Origin: Xylanivirga thermophila
GTDB lineage: Bacteria > Bacillota > Clostridia > Caldicoprobacterales > Xylanivirgaceae
NCBI RefSeq assembly: GCF_004138105.1
Contig: NZ_RXHQ01000009.1
Location: forward strand, 30,923-94,922
Direction: 5' to 3'
Length of the DNA: 64,000 nt
Numbering within the stretch: position 1 is the first letter of the stretch; each line of letters starts with the position of its first letter. Made by a program: the position numbers and the translations under genes. The notes under the pieces are model-generated. The model saw only the letters and a program-made list of their open reading frames with translations. It did no database searches and was not told the origin of the DNA. Positions 35,346-44,442 of the stretch are shown here, one piece after another.

Positions 35346-35460
35346 ACTGTATTATGAGCATAATGTTTGGTTGAATTAATGCACATTTTTTATAAGATGC
35401 AGCATAAAGAACTTAAATATTTTGAAATACATTTAAACAAAGCAAAACTCTTCCCGAAAG
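35346..35460. other. Spacer between VanZ-like gene and the transposon end
   Basis: AT-rich sequence of about 115 bp with no gene and no recognised signal, before the first TnsB-type box at 35,477. Confidence 0.4.
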
Positions 35461-35476
35461 ATTTTATTTCCATTTT

Positions 35477-35799
35477 GGAACGACACGACTTATTCAGGAA
35501 CAACATTATTTTCTTTTTGGAATAAGTTTTTTTACTTTGGAACAGGTTTATTTTCCTTGGAACGACTTTCGGGCTTATGGAACAACTTTATTTTCTCAAC
35601 GAGGTCATAAGTGAGGAGAGAGAAGTAAATAAAGTCTTTCCTTTTTGCAAATAGAGTCTTTCCAAAGTTGCAGAAACCAGGGTTTTGGAACAACATTATT
35701 TCCATTTTGGAACGACTTAACCTGATTTTATCAAAAACCTTAACCCTTACCCCTTAATTCCTTAGTCCTATCTATGTGATTATCAAATAAAGTCTTTCC
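35477..35799. repeat. Inner array of TnsB-type boxes in both orientations
   Basis: Forward boxes GGAACGAC, GGAACAAC, GGAATAAG, GGAACAGG, GGAACGAC and GGAACAAC start at 35,477, 35,497, 35,519, 35,539, 35,559 and 35,579, each usually followed by TTTATTTTC or a variant. Inverse boxes GTCTTTCC lie at 35,634, 35,656 and 35,792; further forward boxes lie at 35,687 and 35,709. The 20-22 bp spacing equals that of TnsB sites in Tn7 ends. Both orientations are unusual for a single end. Confidence 0.75.
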
Positions 35800-36093
35800 A
35801 ACCTCATCCCCGCAAACCCGCATGGCTGATGGATGGGTAAAAATGGATGAAAATAAAGATGTTCCTCAAAATGGATGGTTTGATTGAATTAAATGGGAAA
35901 AATGGAAGGGATAAAAGTAAAAAAAGGTGTTCTTTTTTAGGGATAAGGAATAAGGAAAAAGGGATATAGGGGAGGATGGAGGGAAAAGAAAAAACCTTTG
36001 TAACCTATATGATAAATGGATTACAAAGGATTGATTATTTGATTGGAAGGCTATCCTTGCCCCTTGAACCTATCCCCTTAACCCTGCAGTTAA
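35800..36093. other. Stretch with purine and pyrimidine tracts inside the right end
   Basis: No gene is supported. It contains GGGATAAGG-type tracts on the plus strand (about 35,935-35,985) and the inverse CCTTAACCC/CCTTGCCCC tract (about 36,050-36,090), and tandem ATGGATG-like words at about 35,823-35,880. A frame of 68 codons at 35,976 has no ribosome site. Confidence 0.4.
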
Positions 36094-36158
36094 GGAACAT
36101 GTTTATTTGCAGTGGAACGAGTTTATTTACAAAGGAAAGAGTTTATTTGGTGTTTACA
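36094..36158. mobile_element. Terminal end of the Tn7-like transposon
   Basis: Three direct boxes at exactly 20 bp spacing, GGAACATG (36,094), GGAACGAG (36,114) and GGAAAGAG (36,134), each followed by TTTATTTGC, TTTATTTAC or TTTATTTGG, lead to GGTGTTTACA ending at 36,158. Tn7-family ends finish in ACA. The next five bases, ACATC, would be the expected target duplication, but the other end is outside the window. I place the boundary at 36,158, with an error of a few bases. Confidence 0.75.
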
Positions 36159-36652
36159 ACATCAATATTTTCAAGACAATAACCATTTAATTCTTTGCAC
36201 AGGAGAGCTCTTATATATCCACGATCTGTATTGGTGGAATGAATATAAAAATTCATTCCATAGTAGAATCGGATGAGAGAAGGCATTTTTGAAGCGGTGT
36301 GTAAAGCAAGAATCTGAGCCCCTTGTTTTTTTGATTCTTCCTCCACAATATCTATGAGTCCTCCTCCAATCCCATGGTTGTGAACAATGGGACGTACTCC
36401 AAATCGGGTTATATATGCTATATGATTTGGTAACATTTCAAATCGTATGCTACCTACAGCCTGCCCATTAAGATATGCTATAAATACGTTTTTTTCCAAT
36501 ATATCTTTTTGTATAATATGAGGTGTTTCCGAAAGGGCAAAAACTTTATTAGGCATACCTAGCTCATGGGCATATTTTTTAAAAGCTTCCTGTGTTATTT
36601 CATATATGATATTAGCTTCATCTAAATTGGCCTTCCTTATAAAAAGCTCCAT
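36143..36652 (-). CDS. GNAT-family N-acetyltransferase, 169 aa; gene at the Tn7-like insertion point
   Basis: A GNAT fold: N-terminal IRKANLDEANIIYEI, acetyl-CoA-binding loop near 95-105 (VRPIVHNHGIGGGLID), and IRFYYGMNFYIH near 130-140. It is the last gene of the argD-carB-argF operon, 16 bp after argF, with AAGGAGGAGGG upstream. Short GNAT proteins serve as acetylglutamate synthases in some bacteria, so an arginine role is possible but not shown. The last residues, Asn-Thr-Lys and stop, lie within the inferred transposon end, so the native C-terminus may have been replaced. Confidence 0.8.
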   Translation of the reverse strand: MELFIRKANLDEANIIYEITQEAFKKYAHELGMPNKVFALSETPHIIQKDILEKNVFIAYLNGQAVGSIRFEMLPNHIAYITRFGVRPIVHNHGIGGGLIDIVEEESKKQGAQILALHTASKMPSLIRFYYGMNFYIHSTNTDRGYIRALLCKELNGYCLENIDVVNTK

Positions 36653-36668
36653 GCAATCTCCCTCCTCC

Positions 36669-37649
36669 TTATAAAACTATAAGGCTATTATTTCCCATAA
36701 GTAACGTCATTACTGCTTTTTGAGTATGCAGTCGATTTTCCGATTGGTCAAATATTACTGAATGTATTCCATCTATTACTGATTTAGTCACTTCTTCTCC
36801 ACGATGAGCAGGTAGGCAATGCATGAAAATATAGTCTTCTTTAGCTAAATGCGTGAGACAATCATTTATCTGATAGGCTGAGAATGCTTCAAGACGCTCT
36901 TTTGTTTCGTTTTCCTGGCCCATACTTGCCCATACATCTGTATAGATTATGTCTGCATTTGCAGCGGCTTTTTCTATATCGTTTCTTACTTCTACTTTGC
37001 ATCCACTCTCATGGGCATTTTTTATTGCCATATCTATTATTGACTTGCTAGGTTCATATCCTTTTGGACAGGCTATTGAGATGTCCATGCCTATCTTAGA
37101 GGATGCAATGAGGAGCGAATGGGCCACGTTATTGCCGTCACCTATGAATGCTAACTTTAATTTTGAAAAATCACCTTTGTGTTCATATATAGTCAAAAGA
37201 TCTGCTAGTATTTGGCATGGATGATATGTATCTGTAAGGCCATTTATAATTGGAATAGTGCCGTATTTTGCGAGATCTTCCACATCCTTTTGTGCAAATG
37301 TTCTTATCATAATGCCATCTACATAGCGGGATAGGACTTTTGCAGTATCGGCAATAGTTTCACCACGTTTCAGCTGTATATCCCGATCACTTAGAAAAAG
37401 TCCATGCCCTCCTAATTGATGTATTCCTACCTCAAATGATACACGAGTACGGGTGGAACTTTTAGTAAATATCATAGCCAAAGTTTTTCCCTCTAAAAGT
37501 CTATGGGGAATATGCTCTTTTTGTTTTTCTTTTAGCCTTAAGGCAAGGCTTAGTATTTGATATATTTCATCTATATCATAATCCTGCAAGGTCAGGAGAT
37601 GTTTTTGCGAAAAGCTTTTTTTAGATTGATATTCATAAAGGTTAAGCAT
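36669..37649 (-). CDS. argF: Ornithine carbamoyltransferase, 326 aa
   Basis: Makes citrulline from carbamoyl phosphate and ornithine in arginine synthesis. The carbamoyl-phosphate motif STRTR is near residue 61 (FTKSSTRTRVSFEVG), HPCQ near 141 binds the carbamoyl group, and HCLPAHRGEE near 277 is the ornithine signature. The length is normal. ATG at 37,649 has GGAGTG upstream, and the stop of carB is seven bases before it. The GNAT gene follows. Confidence 0.95.
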   Translation of the reverse strand: MLNLYEYQSKKSFSQKHLLTLQDYDIDEIYQILSLALRLKEKQKEHIPHRLLEGKTLAMIFTKSSTRTRVSFEVGIHQLGGHGLFLSDRDIQLKRGETIADTAKVLSRYVDGIMIRTFAQKDVEDLAKYGTIPIINGLTDTYHPCQILADLLTIYEHKGDFSKLKLAFIGDGNNVAHSLLIASSKIGMDISIACPKGYEPSKSIIDMAIKNAHESGCKVEVRNDIEKAAANADIIYTDVWASMGQENETKERLEAFSAYQINDCLTHLAKEDYIFMHCLPAHRGEEVTKSVIDGIHSVIFDQSENRLHTQKAVMTLLMGNNSLIVL

Positions 37650-37656
37650 TTATTTT

Positions 37657-40600
37657 TCACTCCTTGTTATATTGATTCAGGGGTATAACATTATAGTCAC
37701 TTGTATCTTTTTCAATAAGGGCTTTTAACAGGGCATTTGCAGTATCAAGGCATGTGATAGAAGGAATATTATATTCTATCGCCTCCCGCCTTATGGTAAA
37801 TCCAAACTTTTGCGGATTTTTTCCTCGGGTAGGTGTGTTTATCACCATATGGATCTCTCCGTTTTGTATAGCTGCTGGCACATTTGCCTTTGTAATTAAG
37901 CTAGTATTTATATCACTATTTAGCAAGAAATCATATGTTTTAGGTGTAGAGACTATATTAAATCCCATGCTTTTAAGCATGGTAGCTGTTTGAAGTACAT
38001 CTATCTTATCTTTGTCTGCTATGGATAGAAGCACTGTACCTTTCTTTGGCATATCCATGCCGGAAGCTAATATAGCTTTATATAGTGCTTTGCCATAGGT
38101 TTTATCGCATCCCATAACTTCTCCAGTGGATTTCATCTCAGGTCCCAAATAAGTGTCTACAGAAGATAGCTTTGAAAAGGAGAAGACTGGTGCTTTAACT
38201 GTGACAAGCTTTGGATATGGGGTCAACCCTGTTTCATATCCAAGTTCTTTGAGAGTTTTCCCAAGTATTATATCTGTAGCTATGGACACTATAGGGAGCC
38301 CTGTAGATTTACTTAAGATGGGCACTGTACGACTAGCTCTAGGGTTTACCTCTATTACCATTACATTATCGTTTTTATCTATAACGAATTGTATATTAAA
38401 TAGACCTTTTATATTGAGCTCCCGCCCGATAGCAATGGTATATTCTATTATTTGATTCTGTGCTTTTTCTGACATATGCTGTGGAGGGTATATGCCAAAG
38501 CTGTCTCCAGAATGTATGCCGGATCTTTCTATATGCTCTATTATGCCTGCTATTAATACGTTTGTTCCATCACATATCCCATCTATTTCAGCTTCCATGC
38601 CTAGTATATACTTATCTATCAATATTGGATGATCATTTGACAAACTAACGGCTTCCTTTAAATATGATGAAAGTTCTTTTTTATCATATACGATCTCCAT
38701 GGCTCTCCCGCCTAGTACATAGGATGGTCTTATAATAACAGGGTATCCAATTTCTTCTGCGATTTCTATGGCGTGTTCAGGTAGATAGGCTGTGCCTCCT
38801 GCAGGGGTTGGTATATTTAAATCTTTCATAAGGTTTAAAAATCTATCTCGGTTTTCGGATTTATCCATATTATCCACATTAGTACCTAATATATCTATAC
38901 CTGCATTGCTTAAATACCTTGCAAGATTTATGGAAGTTTGCCCCCCAAATTGCACGATTACACCTTTTAATTGTTCCTTATTGATGATATCTATTATACA
39001 TTCTGGGGTAAGGGGTTCAAAAAAAAGAGTATCCGATGTATCAAAATCAGTGCTCACCGTTTCTGGATTATTGTTTACCATTATTGCCTTGATACCCTGT
39101 CTTTTTAATGCTTTTACGCAATGGACGCTGCAATAGTCAAATTCTATCCCTTGTCCTATGCGTATTGGACCAGAACCTATTACCAGTATTTTATCCACGC
39201 CTTTCGTAGTTGTATATGAATTATTGGTATTATTATAGGTAGAGTAATAGCATGGTGTACCATTTATAGCTTTGTATGATGGAAAAATATCGTAATATTC
39301 CCTAAAATGGTATACATCTTTTTCATTTGTACCTAATATATGTGCTATATAACTGTCTGCCAGTCCGTAGGTCTTGCCTTTTTTAAGCATATAATCAGGT
39401 ATAGTGTCTATAGTATATTTACTTAAGTTGATGGTTAGATCCACTATATTTTTTAATGCTTGTATAAAGAAAGTATCAATCTTGGTAAGAGAGTGTATAT
39501 ATTCTATAGAAACACCCCTTTTAAGTGCTCCCGATATGGCAAATATTCTTTCATCATTTGGTGTTTTTAGAGAATCAATTATCTTTGTATCATCCCACGA
39601 CTTTACTTCTTTCATGCCAATATGATAATTCAATTTGGTATCTAGAGAGTCTATTGCCTTCAATAGGGATTCTTCCATGCTTCCCCCTATAGCCATGACT
39701 TCTCCAGTCGATTTCATCTGGGTACCTAGGGCTTTATTAGCCTTTATGAATTTATCAAATGGCCATCTCGGCACTTTTGTAATTATATAGTCGATTTGGG
39801 GTAAAGGATAACATATTTCATCTAAATTCAGACCTATTGCTATCTTAGAGGCTACCCGAGCGATTGGATATCCAGTTGCCTTTGACGCCAGTGCACTTGA
39901 GCGACTAACCCTTGGATTTACTTCTATTACAGCATACTTTGATGTGTCTGGATTCAGGGCAAATTGTACGTTACATGCCCCTTTAATATCGAGTGAGGTT
40001 GCTATGTTAATGGATGCTTTTTTGAGCATATAATATTGCTTTGATGTTAGGGTCTGGCTTGGTGCTACTACTATGCTGTCTCCTGTATGTATGCCTACTG
40101 GATCGATGTTTTCCATATCACATACCACCAAGCATTTACCCACATTGTCCCTTATAACCTCAAACTCTATTTCCTTCCATCCAGCTATACTTTCTTCCAG
40201 GAGTACCTGATGTATTATACTTGATTTTAGACCTTTGGAAAGGGTATCTATTAGATCATTCATTGTATGTACCATGCCCCCTCCAGTACCACCTAATGTA
40301 TACGCAGGTCTTACGATCAATGGCAAACCCAATTTTTTTGCAAATTGTATACCTTCATCAACTGTGTTTACTATTGTGCTCATAGGTACTGTTTCACTTA
40401 TGGATTGCATGGCATCCTTAAAAAATTTTCTGTCCTCTGCCTTTTTTATACTCCAAAGGGAAGTGCCTAAAAGCTCTATATCAAGTTCATCCAATATCCC
40501 AGATTGGGAGAGCTCTACCGCCATATTAAGCCCCGTTTGCCCCCCAAATGTTGCAAGTATGCCATCCGGATGTTCCTTATATAATATTTTAGATATAGAG

Positions 40601-40815
40601 TTAAGGGTAATTGGTTCTATATAGACAGTATCGGCCATATCCATATCGGTCATTATTGTTGCTGGGTTACTGTTTATAAGTACTACGCTTAAGCCTTCTT
40701 CTCTAAGCGCCTTACAAGCCTGTGTGCCTGCATAATCAAATTCTGCTGCTTGCCCTATTATTATTGGACCAGAACCTATCACCATTACTTTTTTTATTTT
40801 AGGATTTATTGGCAT
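37657..40815 (-). CDS. carB: Carbamoyl-phosphate synthase large subunit, 1052 aa
   Basis: Makes carbamoyl phosphate from bicarbonate, ammonia and ATP with the small subunit CarA. Two ATP-grasp halves are visible: VIGSGPIIIGQAAEFDYAG near 12 and VIGSGPIRIGQGIEFDYCS near 545, each with the grasp-loop and metal motifs (EVNPRVSRSSALASKATG near 297, EVNPRASRTVPILSKSTG near 828). The C-terminal MGS-like regulatory domain is present. AAAGGAAG lies before the ATG. It sits between argD and argF; no carA is next to it or elsewhere in the window. Confidence 0.95.
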   Translation of the reverse strand: MPINPKIKKVMVIGSGPIIIGQAAEFDYAGTQACKALREEGLSVVLINSNPATIMTDMDMADTVYIEPITLNSISKILYKEHPDGILATFGGQTGLNMAVELSQSGILDELDIELLGTSLWSIKKAEDRKFFKDAMQSISETVPMSTIVNTVDEGIQFAKKLGLPLIVRPAYTLGGTGGGMVHTMNDLIDTLSKGLKSSIIHQVLLEESIAGWKEIEFEVIRDNVGKCLVVCDMENIDPVGIHTGDSIVVAPSQTLTSKQYYMLKKASINIATSLDIKGACNVQFALNPDTSKYAVIEVNPRVSRSSALASKATGYPIARVASKIAIGLNLDEICYPLPQIDYIITKVPRWPFDKFIKANKALGTQMKSTGEVMAIGGSMEESLLKAIDSLDTKLNYHIGMKEVKSWDDTKIIDSLKTPNDERIFAISGALKRGVSIEYIHSLTKIDTFFIQALKNIVDLTINLSKYTIDTIPDYMLKKGKTYGLADSYIAHILGTNEKDVYHFREYYDIFPSYKAINGTPCYYSTYNNTNNSYTTTKGVDKILVIGSGPIRIGQGIEFDYCSVHCVKALKRQGIKAIMVNNNPETVSTDFDTSDTLFFEPLTPECIIDIINKEQLKGVIVQFGGQTSINLARYLSNAGIDILGTNVDNMDKSENRDRFLNLMKDLNIPTPAGGTAYLPEHAIEIAEEIGYPVIIRPSYVLGGRAMEIVYDKKELSSYLKEAVSLSNDHPILIDKYILGMEAEIDGICDGTNVLIAGIIEHIERSGIHSGDSFGIYPPQHMSEKAQNQIIEYTIAIGRELNIKGLFNIQFVIDKNDNVMVIEVNPRASRTVPILSKSTGLPIVSIATDIILGKTLKELGYETGLTPYPKLVTVKAPVFSFSKLSSVDTYLGPEMKSTGEVMGCDKTYGKALYKAILASGMDMPKKGTVLLSIADKDKIDVLQTATMLKSMGFNIVSTPKTYDFLLNSDINTSLITKANVPAAIQNGEIHMVINTPTRGKNPQKFGFTIRREAIEYNIPSITCLDTANALLKALIEKDTSDYNVIPLNQYNKE

Positions 40816-40832
40816 GCTAAAGCTTCCTTTCT

Positions 40833-42026
40833 TTAATATGGCAACACTTTATCGAGTACTTGCACTAATACATCTATTTCCTTATAGTCTATTATTAGGG
40901 GAGGAACAAATCTTAGGGTGTTATGTCCTGTACAGTTTATTAAAATACCATATTTAAGTACATCCTCTACCATTTGTCTACCGGAGATATCATTGTTAAG
41001 TTCTAGTCCTAACATGAGTCCTTTACCCCGCACATCCTTTATTGCCTTATGCTCCTTTTTTAGCTTAATAAGTTCATTCTTGAAATATATACCTTTCTTT
41101 GATACATCGTTTAGAAAACCATCCTGTAGTATTGTATTTAAAACTGCATAAGAAGCTGCACAGCATAGTGGATTTCCACCAAACGTAGTGCCATGATCTC
41201 CTGGTGTGAACGATTTTGCTATTTTATCTTGAACGACCACTGCTCCTATAGGTATTCCACCACCTAATCCCTTGGCCAAGGTAAATATATGGGGTTTTAC
41301 ATCGAAATGTTCATATGCAAATAATTTGCCTGTTCGGCCAATACCTGTCTGCACTTCATCGAAGATGAGAAGTATATTATGTTTTTTGCATAAGTTTTCA
41401 AGGCCTCTTATGTATTCGAAAGTACCTTCTATTATCCCACCTTCCCCTTGAATAGGCTCGATCATTACAGCACATGTCTTGTCTGTTATGGCCATTTTAA
41501 CGGCTTCAAGATCGTTATAGGGTACGTGTTTAAACCCTGTGGGAAGGGGCTTGAAGGGATCTTGATATTTTGATTGGCCGGTAGCTGCTATAGTGGCAAG
41601 TGTTCTACCATGAAACGAATTTGATGCAGTGATTATTTCATATTTATTCATGTTTTGATCGCTAAAGTATTTTCTAGCTAGTTTTATGGCAGCTTCATTT
41701 GCTTCTGCACCACTGTTTGCAAAGAATACCCTATCTCCACAGCTGTTTTCCACCAATAGTTTTGCCAGTTCAGCCTGTGGAATATTGTATACTATATTCG
41801 AGGTATGTATTATTTTTTTAGCCTGGCCTGTTACCGCTTTTATTATGGCTGGATGGTTATATCCAAGGCTGTTTACAGCTATACCTGCCAGAAAATCTAT
41901 ATATGGGTTTCCGTTTATATCATATAGAATGCATCCTTCACCATGGGTTACGACTATGGGTAGGCGTTTTCCAAATGTATTGATGTAGTATTTTCCATCC
42001 AACCCCATAATATATTGTGTATCCAT
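40833..42026 (-). CDS. argD: Acetylornithine aminotransferase, 397 aa
   Basis: A class III PLP-dependent aminotransferase that makes acetylornithine in arginine synthesis. I chose the ATG at 42,026, with AGAGGC upstream; an upstream extension of 35 codons has no start signal. Motifs: FFANSGAEANEAAIKLARKY near 95-115, EPIQGEGG near 190, FDEVQTGIGRTG near 220 (Asp contacts PLP), and FTLAKGLGGGIPIGA near 245, where Lys binds PLP. It heads the argD-carB-argF-GNAT operon. Confidence 0.93.
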   Translation of the reverse strand: MDTQYIMGLDGKYYINTFGKRLPIVVTHGEGCILYDINGNPYIDFLAGIAVNSLGYNHPAIIKAVTGQAKKIIHTSNIVYNIPQAELAKLLVENSCGDRVFFANSGAEANEAAIKLARKYFSDQNMNKYEIITASNSFHGRTLATIAATGQSKYQDPFKPLPTGFKHVPYNDLEAVKMAITDKTCAVMIEPIQGEGGIIEGTFEYIRGLENLCKKHNILLIFDEVQTGIGRTGKLFAYEHFDVKPHIFTLAKGLGGGIPIGAVVVQDKIAKSFTPGDHGTTFGGNPLCCAASYAVLNTILQDGFLNDVSKKGIYFKNELIKLKKEHKAIKDVRGKGLMLGLELNNDISGRQMVEDVLKYGILINCTGHNTLRFVPPLIIDYKEIDVLVQVLDKVLPY

Positions 42027-42081
42027 ATATTTCAGCCTCTTTTCAATTATGTTACAGATAATTATACACAAACATGAATAA

Positions 42082-43650
42082 TTATGCAATACCTTTTTTG
42101 AAATTTTCCCTAAAAAAGTTTTTAATAGCAAAACTGGGTATAGCCCCGGTAGCCCATAGGCTGATTAAGAATATTATGCATCCTGTCAATCCCGATATGA
42201 TTATATTAGTCATAGGAAGACATAAGGTGGAAGACAGCGAATTGAATAGAAAACGGGTTATGGAAAGCATTATACATGCTGAAAAAGCCGGTTTTATAAA
42301 AATATCTAGGAAATTTATATGCAGTTTGCTTATTCTTATTACTTGTATCAAGTTTAAAATAGCGGTTATGGCACTACTTATGACAAAGGCTATTATAAAT
42401 CCTTTTATACGAAATTCTGGATTGGCAATTAAAAAATAAATACATAGTAGTTCTATACTGTTGCCGATTATGGCATTTATTGATGCAATATTTTGTTTAC
42501 CTATGCCGTGCAAAGTACTGCTTAGACTTTGCTGGAGACATGGGAAGATAAGAAAACATGACAGGGGAATTAAAATTTCTCCTACTTTAGACTGTTCATA
42601 TAACAAAATACCTATGGGTTCCCCGAGGGCTACTAGTATACCAGTGGCCATAAATGCAGTTATGGATGTTATAGCGAGAGTTTTGTTTATTTTTATCTGT
42701 AGATTTTTAAAGTTTCTATTTGCCATATCCTCTGATAGATTGGGTATTATAAGGGTAGATAGGGCGCTTATCATAGGAAATGGCAGGAACAATAGAGGCA
42801 GTACCATGCCTGATATTATGCCATACAAGGATACAGCATCTCTATTTGTTATTCCGGATACTATAAGGCGATTTGGAATTAATATGGAGTTTATAGACGA
42901 CATAATACTTGATAAAAGCCTTATTGCAGTTATGGGCAGGGCAATATTTATTATATCTTTTGCCGTATATGGGCTTTTATTATTGGAATGTTCAACTTTG
43001 CTTCTAGTTTCTTGATTTCCATACTTGTAATGCAAATAGAGTAGGCTTAGGAGTTCGCCCATTACCATACTAAATGTAGATATATATATAATTTGTTCGT
43101 TGGATAGAGGCCATAGAAGATATAATAGTCCTATGGATATACCCATTCGAATGAGCTGTTCTATTATTTCAGACATGGCGGGAGGAGTTATATCATTTAA
43201 ACCATAAAAATATCCTTTGAATACAGATTTCATGGCGATTATTACTATGTCGGGGGACAGTATAAAAAGGGGTATTCTAGTTCTGGAATCGTTAAGTATC
43301 TTACTGCTTATTAGATTGATACTTGAAATTAGTAATAGAAATAGAATTATTGATATAAAAGCTGTCAGTATAAAGGCTTTTTGCATAAACTTTTTTATGG
43401 AATACCTACCGCCTATTGCCTTTTGCTCTGCCACCAGTCGAGAGACAGCAATGGGAAGTCCTGAGGATATTATGCTTATGGCGGTAAAATATATGGGGAA
43501 AATAAGTTGAAATACCCCCATACTATAAGAGCCTAGTTTACGACTGAGAAATATTCTATATGCAAATCCTAGTGCTCTTACAAATACATTTGTCAACGTT
43601 AACATTATAGTTCCATATATAAGAGATGTTTTATTATACCTATTTTTCAA
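42082..43650 (-). CDS. SpoVB-type lipid flippase (MOP superfamily), 522 aa
   Basis: About 14 membrane segments with the MOP/polysaccharide-transporter fold, beginning LIYGTIMLTLTNVFVRALGF and FRKLG-like SRKLGSYSMGVFQLIFPIY near 35-50. Spore-formers use SpoVB-like proteins to flip lipid II or related precursors during cortex synthesis; related paralogues exist (SpoVB, YkvU, MurJ-like), so I do not give a symbol. TTG start with GGGTGA upstream. It is on the same strand and 55 bp before argD, but probably separately expressed. Confidence 0.8.
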   Translation of the reverse strand: MKNRYNKTSLIYGTIMLTLTNVFVRALGFAYRIFLSRKLGSYSMGVFQLIFPIYFTAISIISSGLPIAVSRLVAEQKAIGGRYSIKKFMQKAFILTAFISIILFLLLISSINLISSKILNDSRTRIPLFILSPDIVIIAMKSVFKGYFYGLNDITPPAMSEIIEQLIRMGISIGLLYLLWPLSNEQIIYISTFSMVMGELLSLLYLHYKYGNQETRSKVEHSNNKSPYTAKDIINIALPITAIRLLSSIMSSINSILIPNRLIVSGITNRDAVSLYGIISGMVLPLLFLPFPMISALSTLIIPNLSEDMANRNFKNLQIKINKTLAITSITAFMATGILVALGEPIGILLYEQSKVGEILIPLSCFLIFPCLQQSLSSTLHGIGKQNIASINAIIGNSIELLCIYFLIANPEFRIKGFIIAFVISSAITAILNLIQVIRISKLHINFLDIFIKPAFSACIMLSITRFLFNSLSSTLCLPMTNIIISGLTGCIIFLISLWATGAIPSFAIKNFFRENFKKGIA

Positions 43651-43782
43651 TTAAATCACCCATTAATAATTAATTTATGTTAAATTGTATTTAAATTTAA
43701 CAAACAATAGAAGTAAAAATAGCTATATAATATAATAAATCGAGTATATTATATTTTTAGAAATAAGGTTCTGTTTTTATAA

Positions 43783-44073
43783 GGTTGGCAATGGTGTAAT
43801 GAAGGTAAATTTCAGGACAGGGTTATTCAAAATATACGGGATATGATAAGACAGCATAAAAACCATGCATGTGTTATCATGTGGGAGGCGAGCTTAAGTA
43901 AAACTAGTTTTTGGATGGCGGGAGCAGATGGTTCAGATTGTGTATTTGTATATGCTAAAGTAGTGGATAAAAATGGCACTGTTGTGCCTTATGCAAATAG
44001 CAAGGTTAAATTTGAAGTCGATGGTGCTGCATCATTAGTAGGTGCAAATCCAGCCCATATTTTAATCAATTAA
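43783..44073 (+). pseudogene. Remnant of a glycoside hydrolase family 2 (beta-galactosidase-like) gene
   Basis: The frame reads GWQWCNEGKFQDR then NIRDMIRQHKNHACVIMW, the typical TIM-barrel stretch of GH2 enzymes just before the catalytic acid, and it jumps directly to a C-terminal region (DGSDCVFVYAKVVDKNGTVV, then GAASLVGANPA) that lies several hundred residues later in intact enzymes. The catalytic centre and N-terminus are gone, so a large internal deletion joined two parts. A TAA immediately precedes the first codon. The 3' end abuts IS66 sequence. Confidence 0.8.
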
Positions 44074-44120
44074 TATCTATGAGATAATGTCTTCAGAACC
44101 AACAAAGGAGGTTATCTCCA

Positions 44121-44442
44121 ATGAAAGAAGATGAAAGGAAACTCTGGACTGAAAGAATAAATGACTACAGATCTAGTGGTCTGACAGCTGTGAAGTGGTC
44201 TGAAGTAAATAACTTATCTGTACACAAACTTAGATACTACATAAATAAATTCAATAAGGAAAACAAGCTAGAATCTAATGGAACATCTAGCGAAATAAAA
44301 TGGGTACCTATTGTTGCCTAAGGGCCAACAACCCTGGAAACATCTACTAAGCCATTAATAGTTATATAGGTAAAGCAATAAATGAAATAGGCTTTGATTT
44401 TGATAAAGATATCTTCGAATCAGTAGTAAGGATTCTTTAGAT
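44121..44442 (+). pseudogene. IS66 tnpA with in-frame stop and frameshift
   Basis: ATG at 44,121 follows AAAGGAGG. The first 66 codons (WTERINDYRSSGLTAVKWSE, then LSVHKLRYYINKF) are IS66 OrfA, a helix-turn-helix accessory protein. A TAA at 44,319-44,321 interrupts the frame; GPTTLETSTKPLIV continues after it, and the distal part (IGKAINEIGFDFDKDIF) lies in another frame. It is non-functional. Confidence 0.75.

Larger units (their letters stand above)
1..36158. mobile_element. Tn7-like transposon (right part; left end outside the window)
   Basis: tnsA-D, the terminal box array and a TnsB-type box at the tnsA promoter define the element. Nothing resembling the inverse of GGTGTTTACA is visible left of tnsA, so the left end is probably beyond position 1 and the element exceeds 36 kb. 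Purine-rich GGGATAAGG tracts occur from about 3,960 to 36,090 but not in the chromosome to the right, which supports one continuous element. The interior block with recombinase and primase may be a separate element nested inside. Confidence 0.65.

Noticed and set aside
1..36158. A CRISPR array or Cas genes guiding the Tn7-like element
   Set aside because: No regularly spaced identical repeats with unique spacers and no cas-like ORF; the periodic boxes at 35.4-36.2 kb are protein-binding sites without spacers. TnsD is long, as in site-specific elements.
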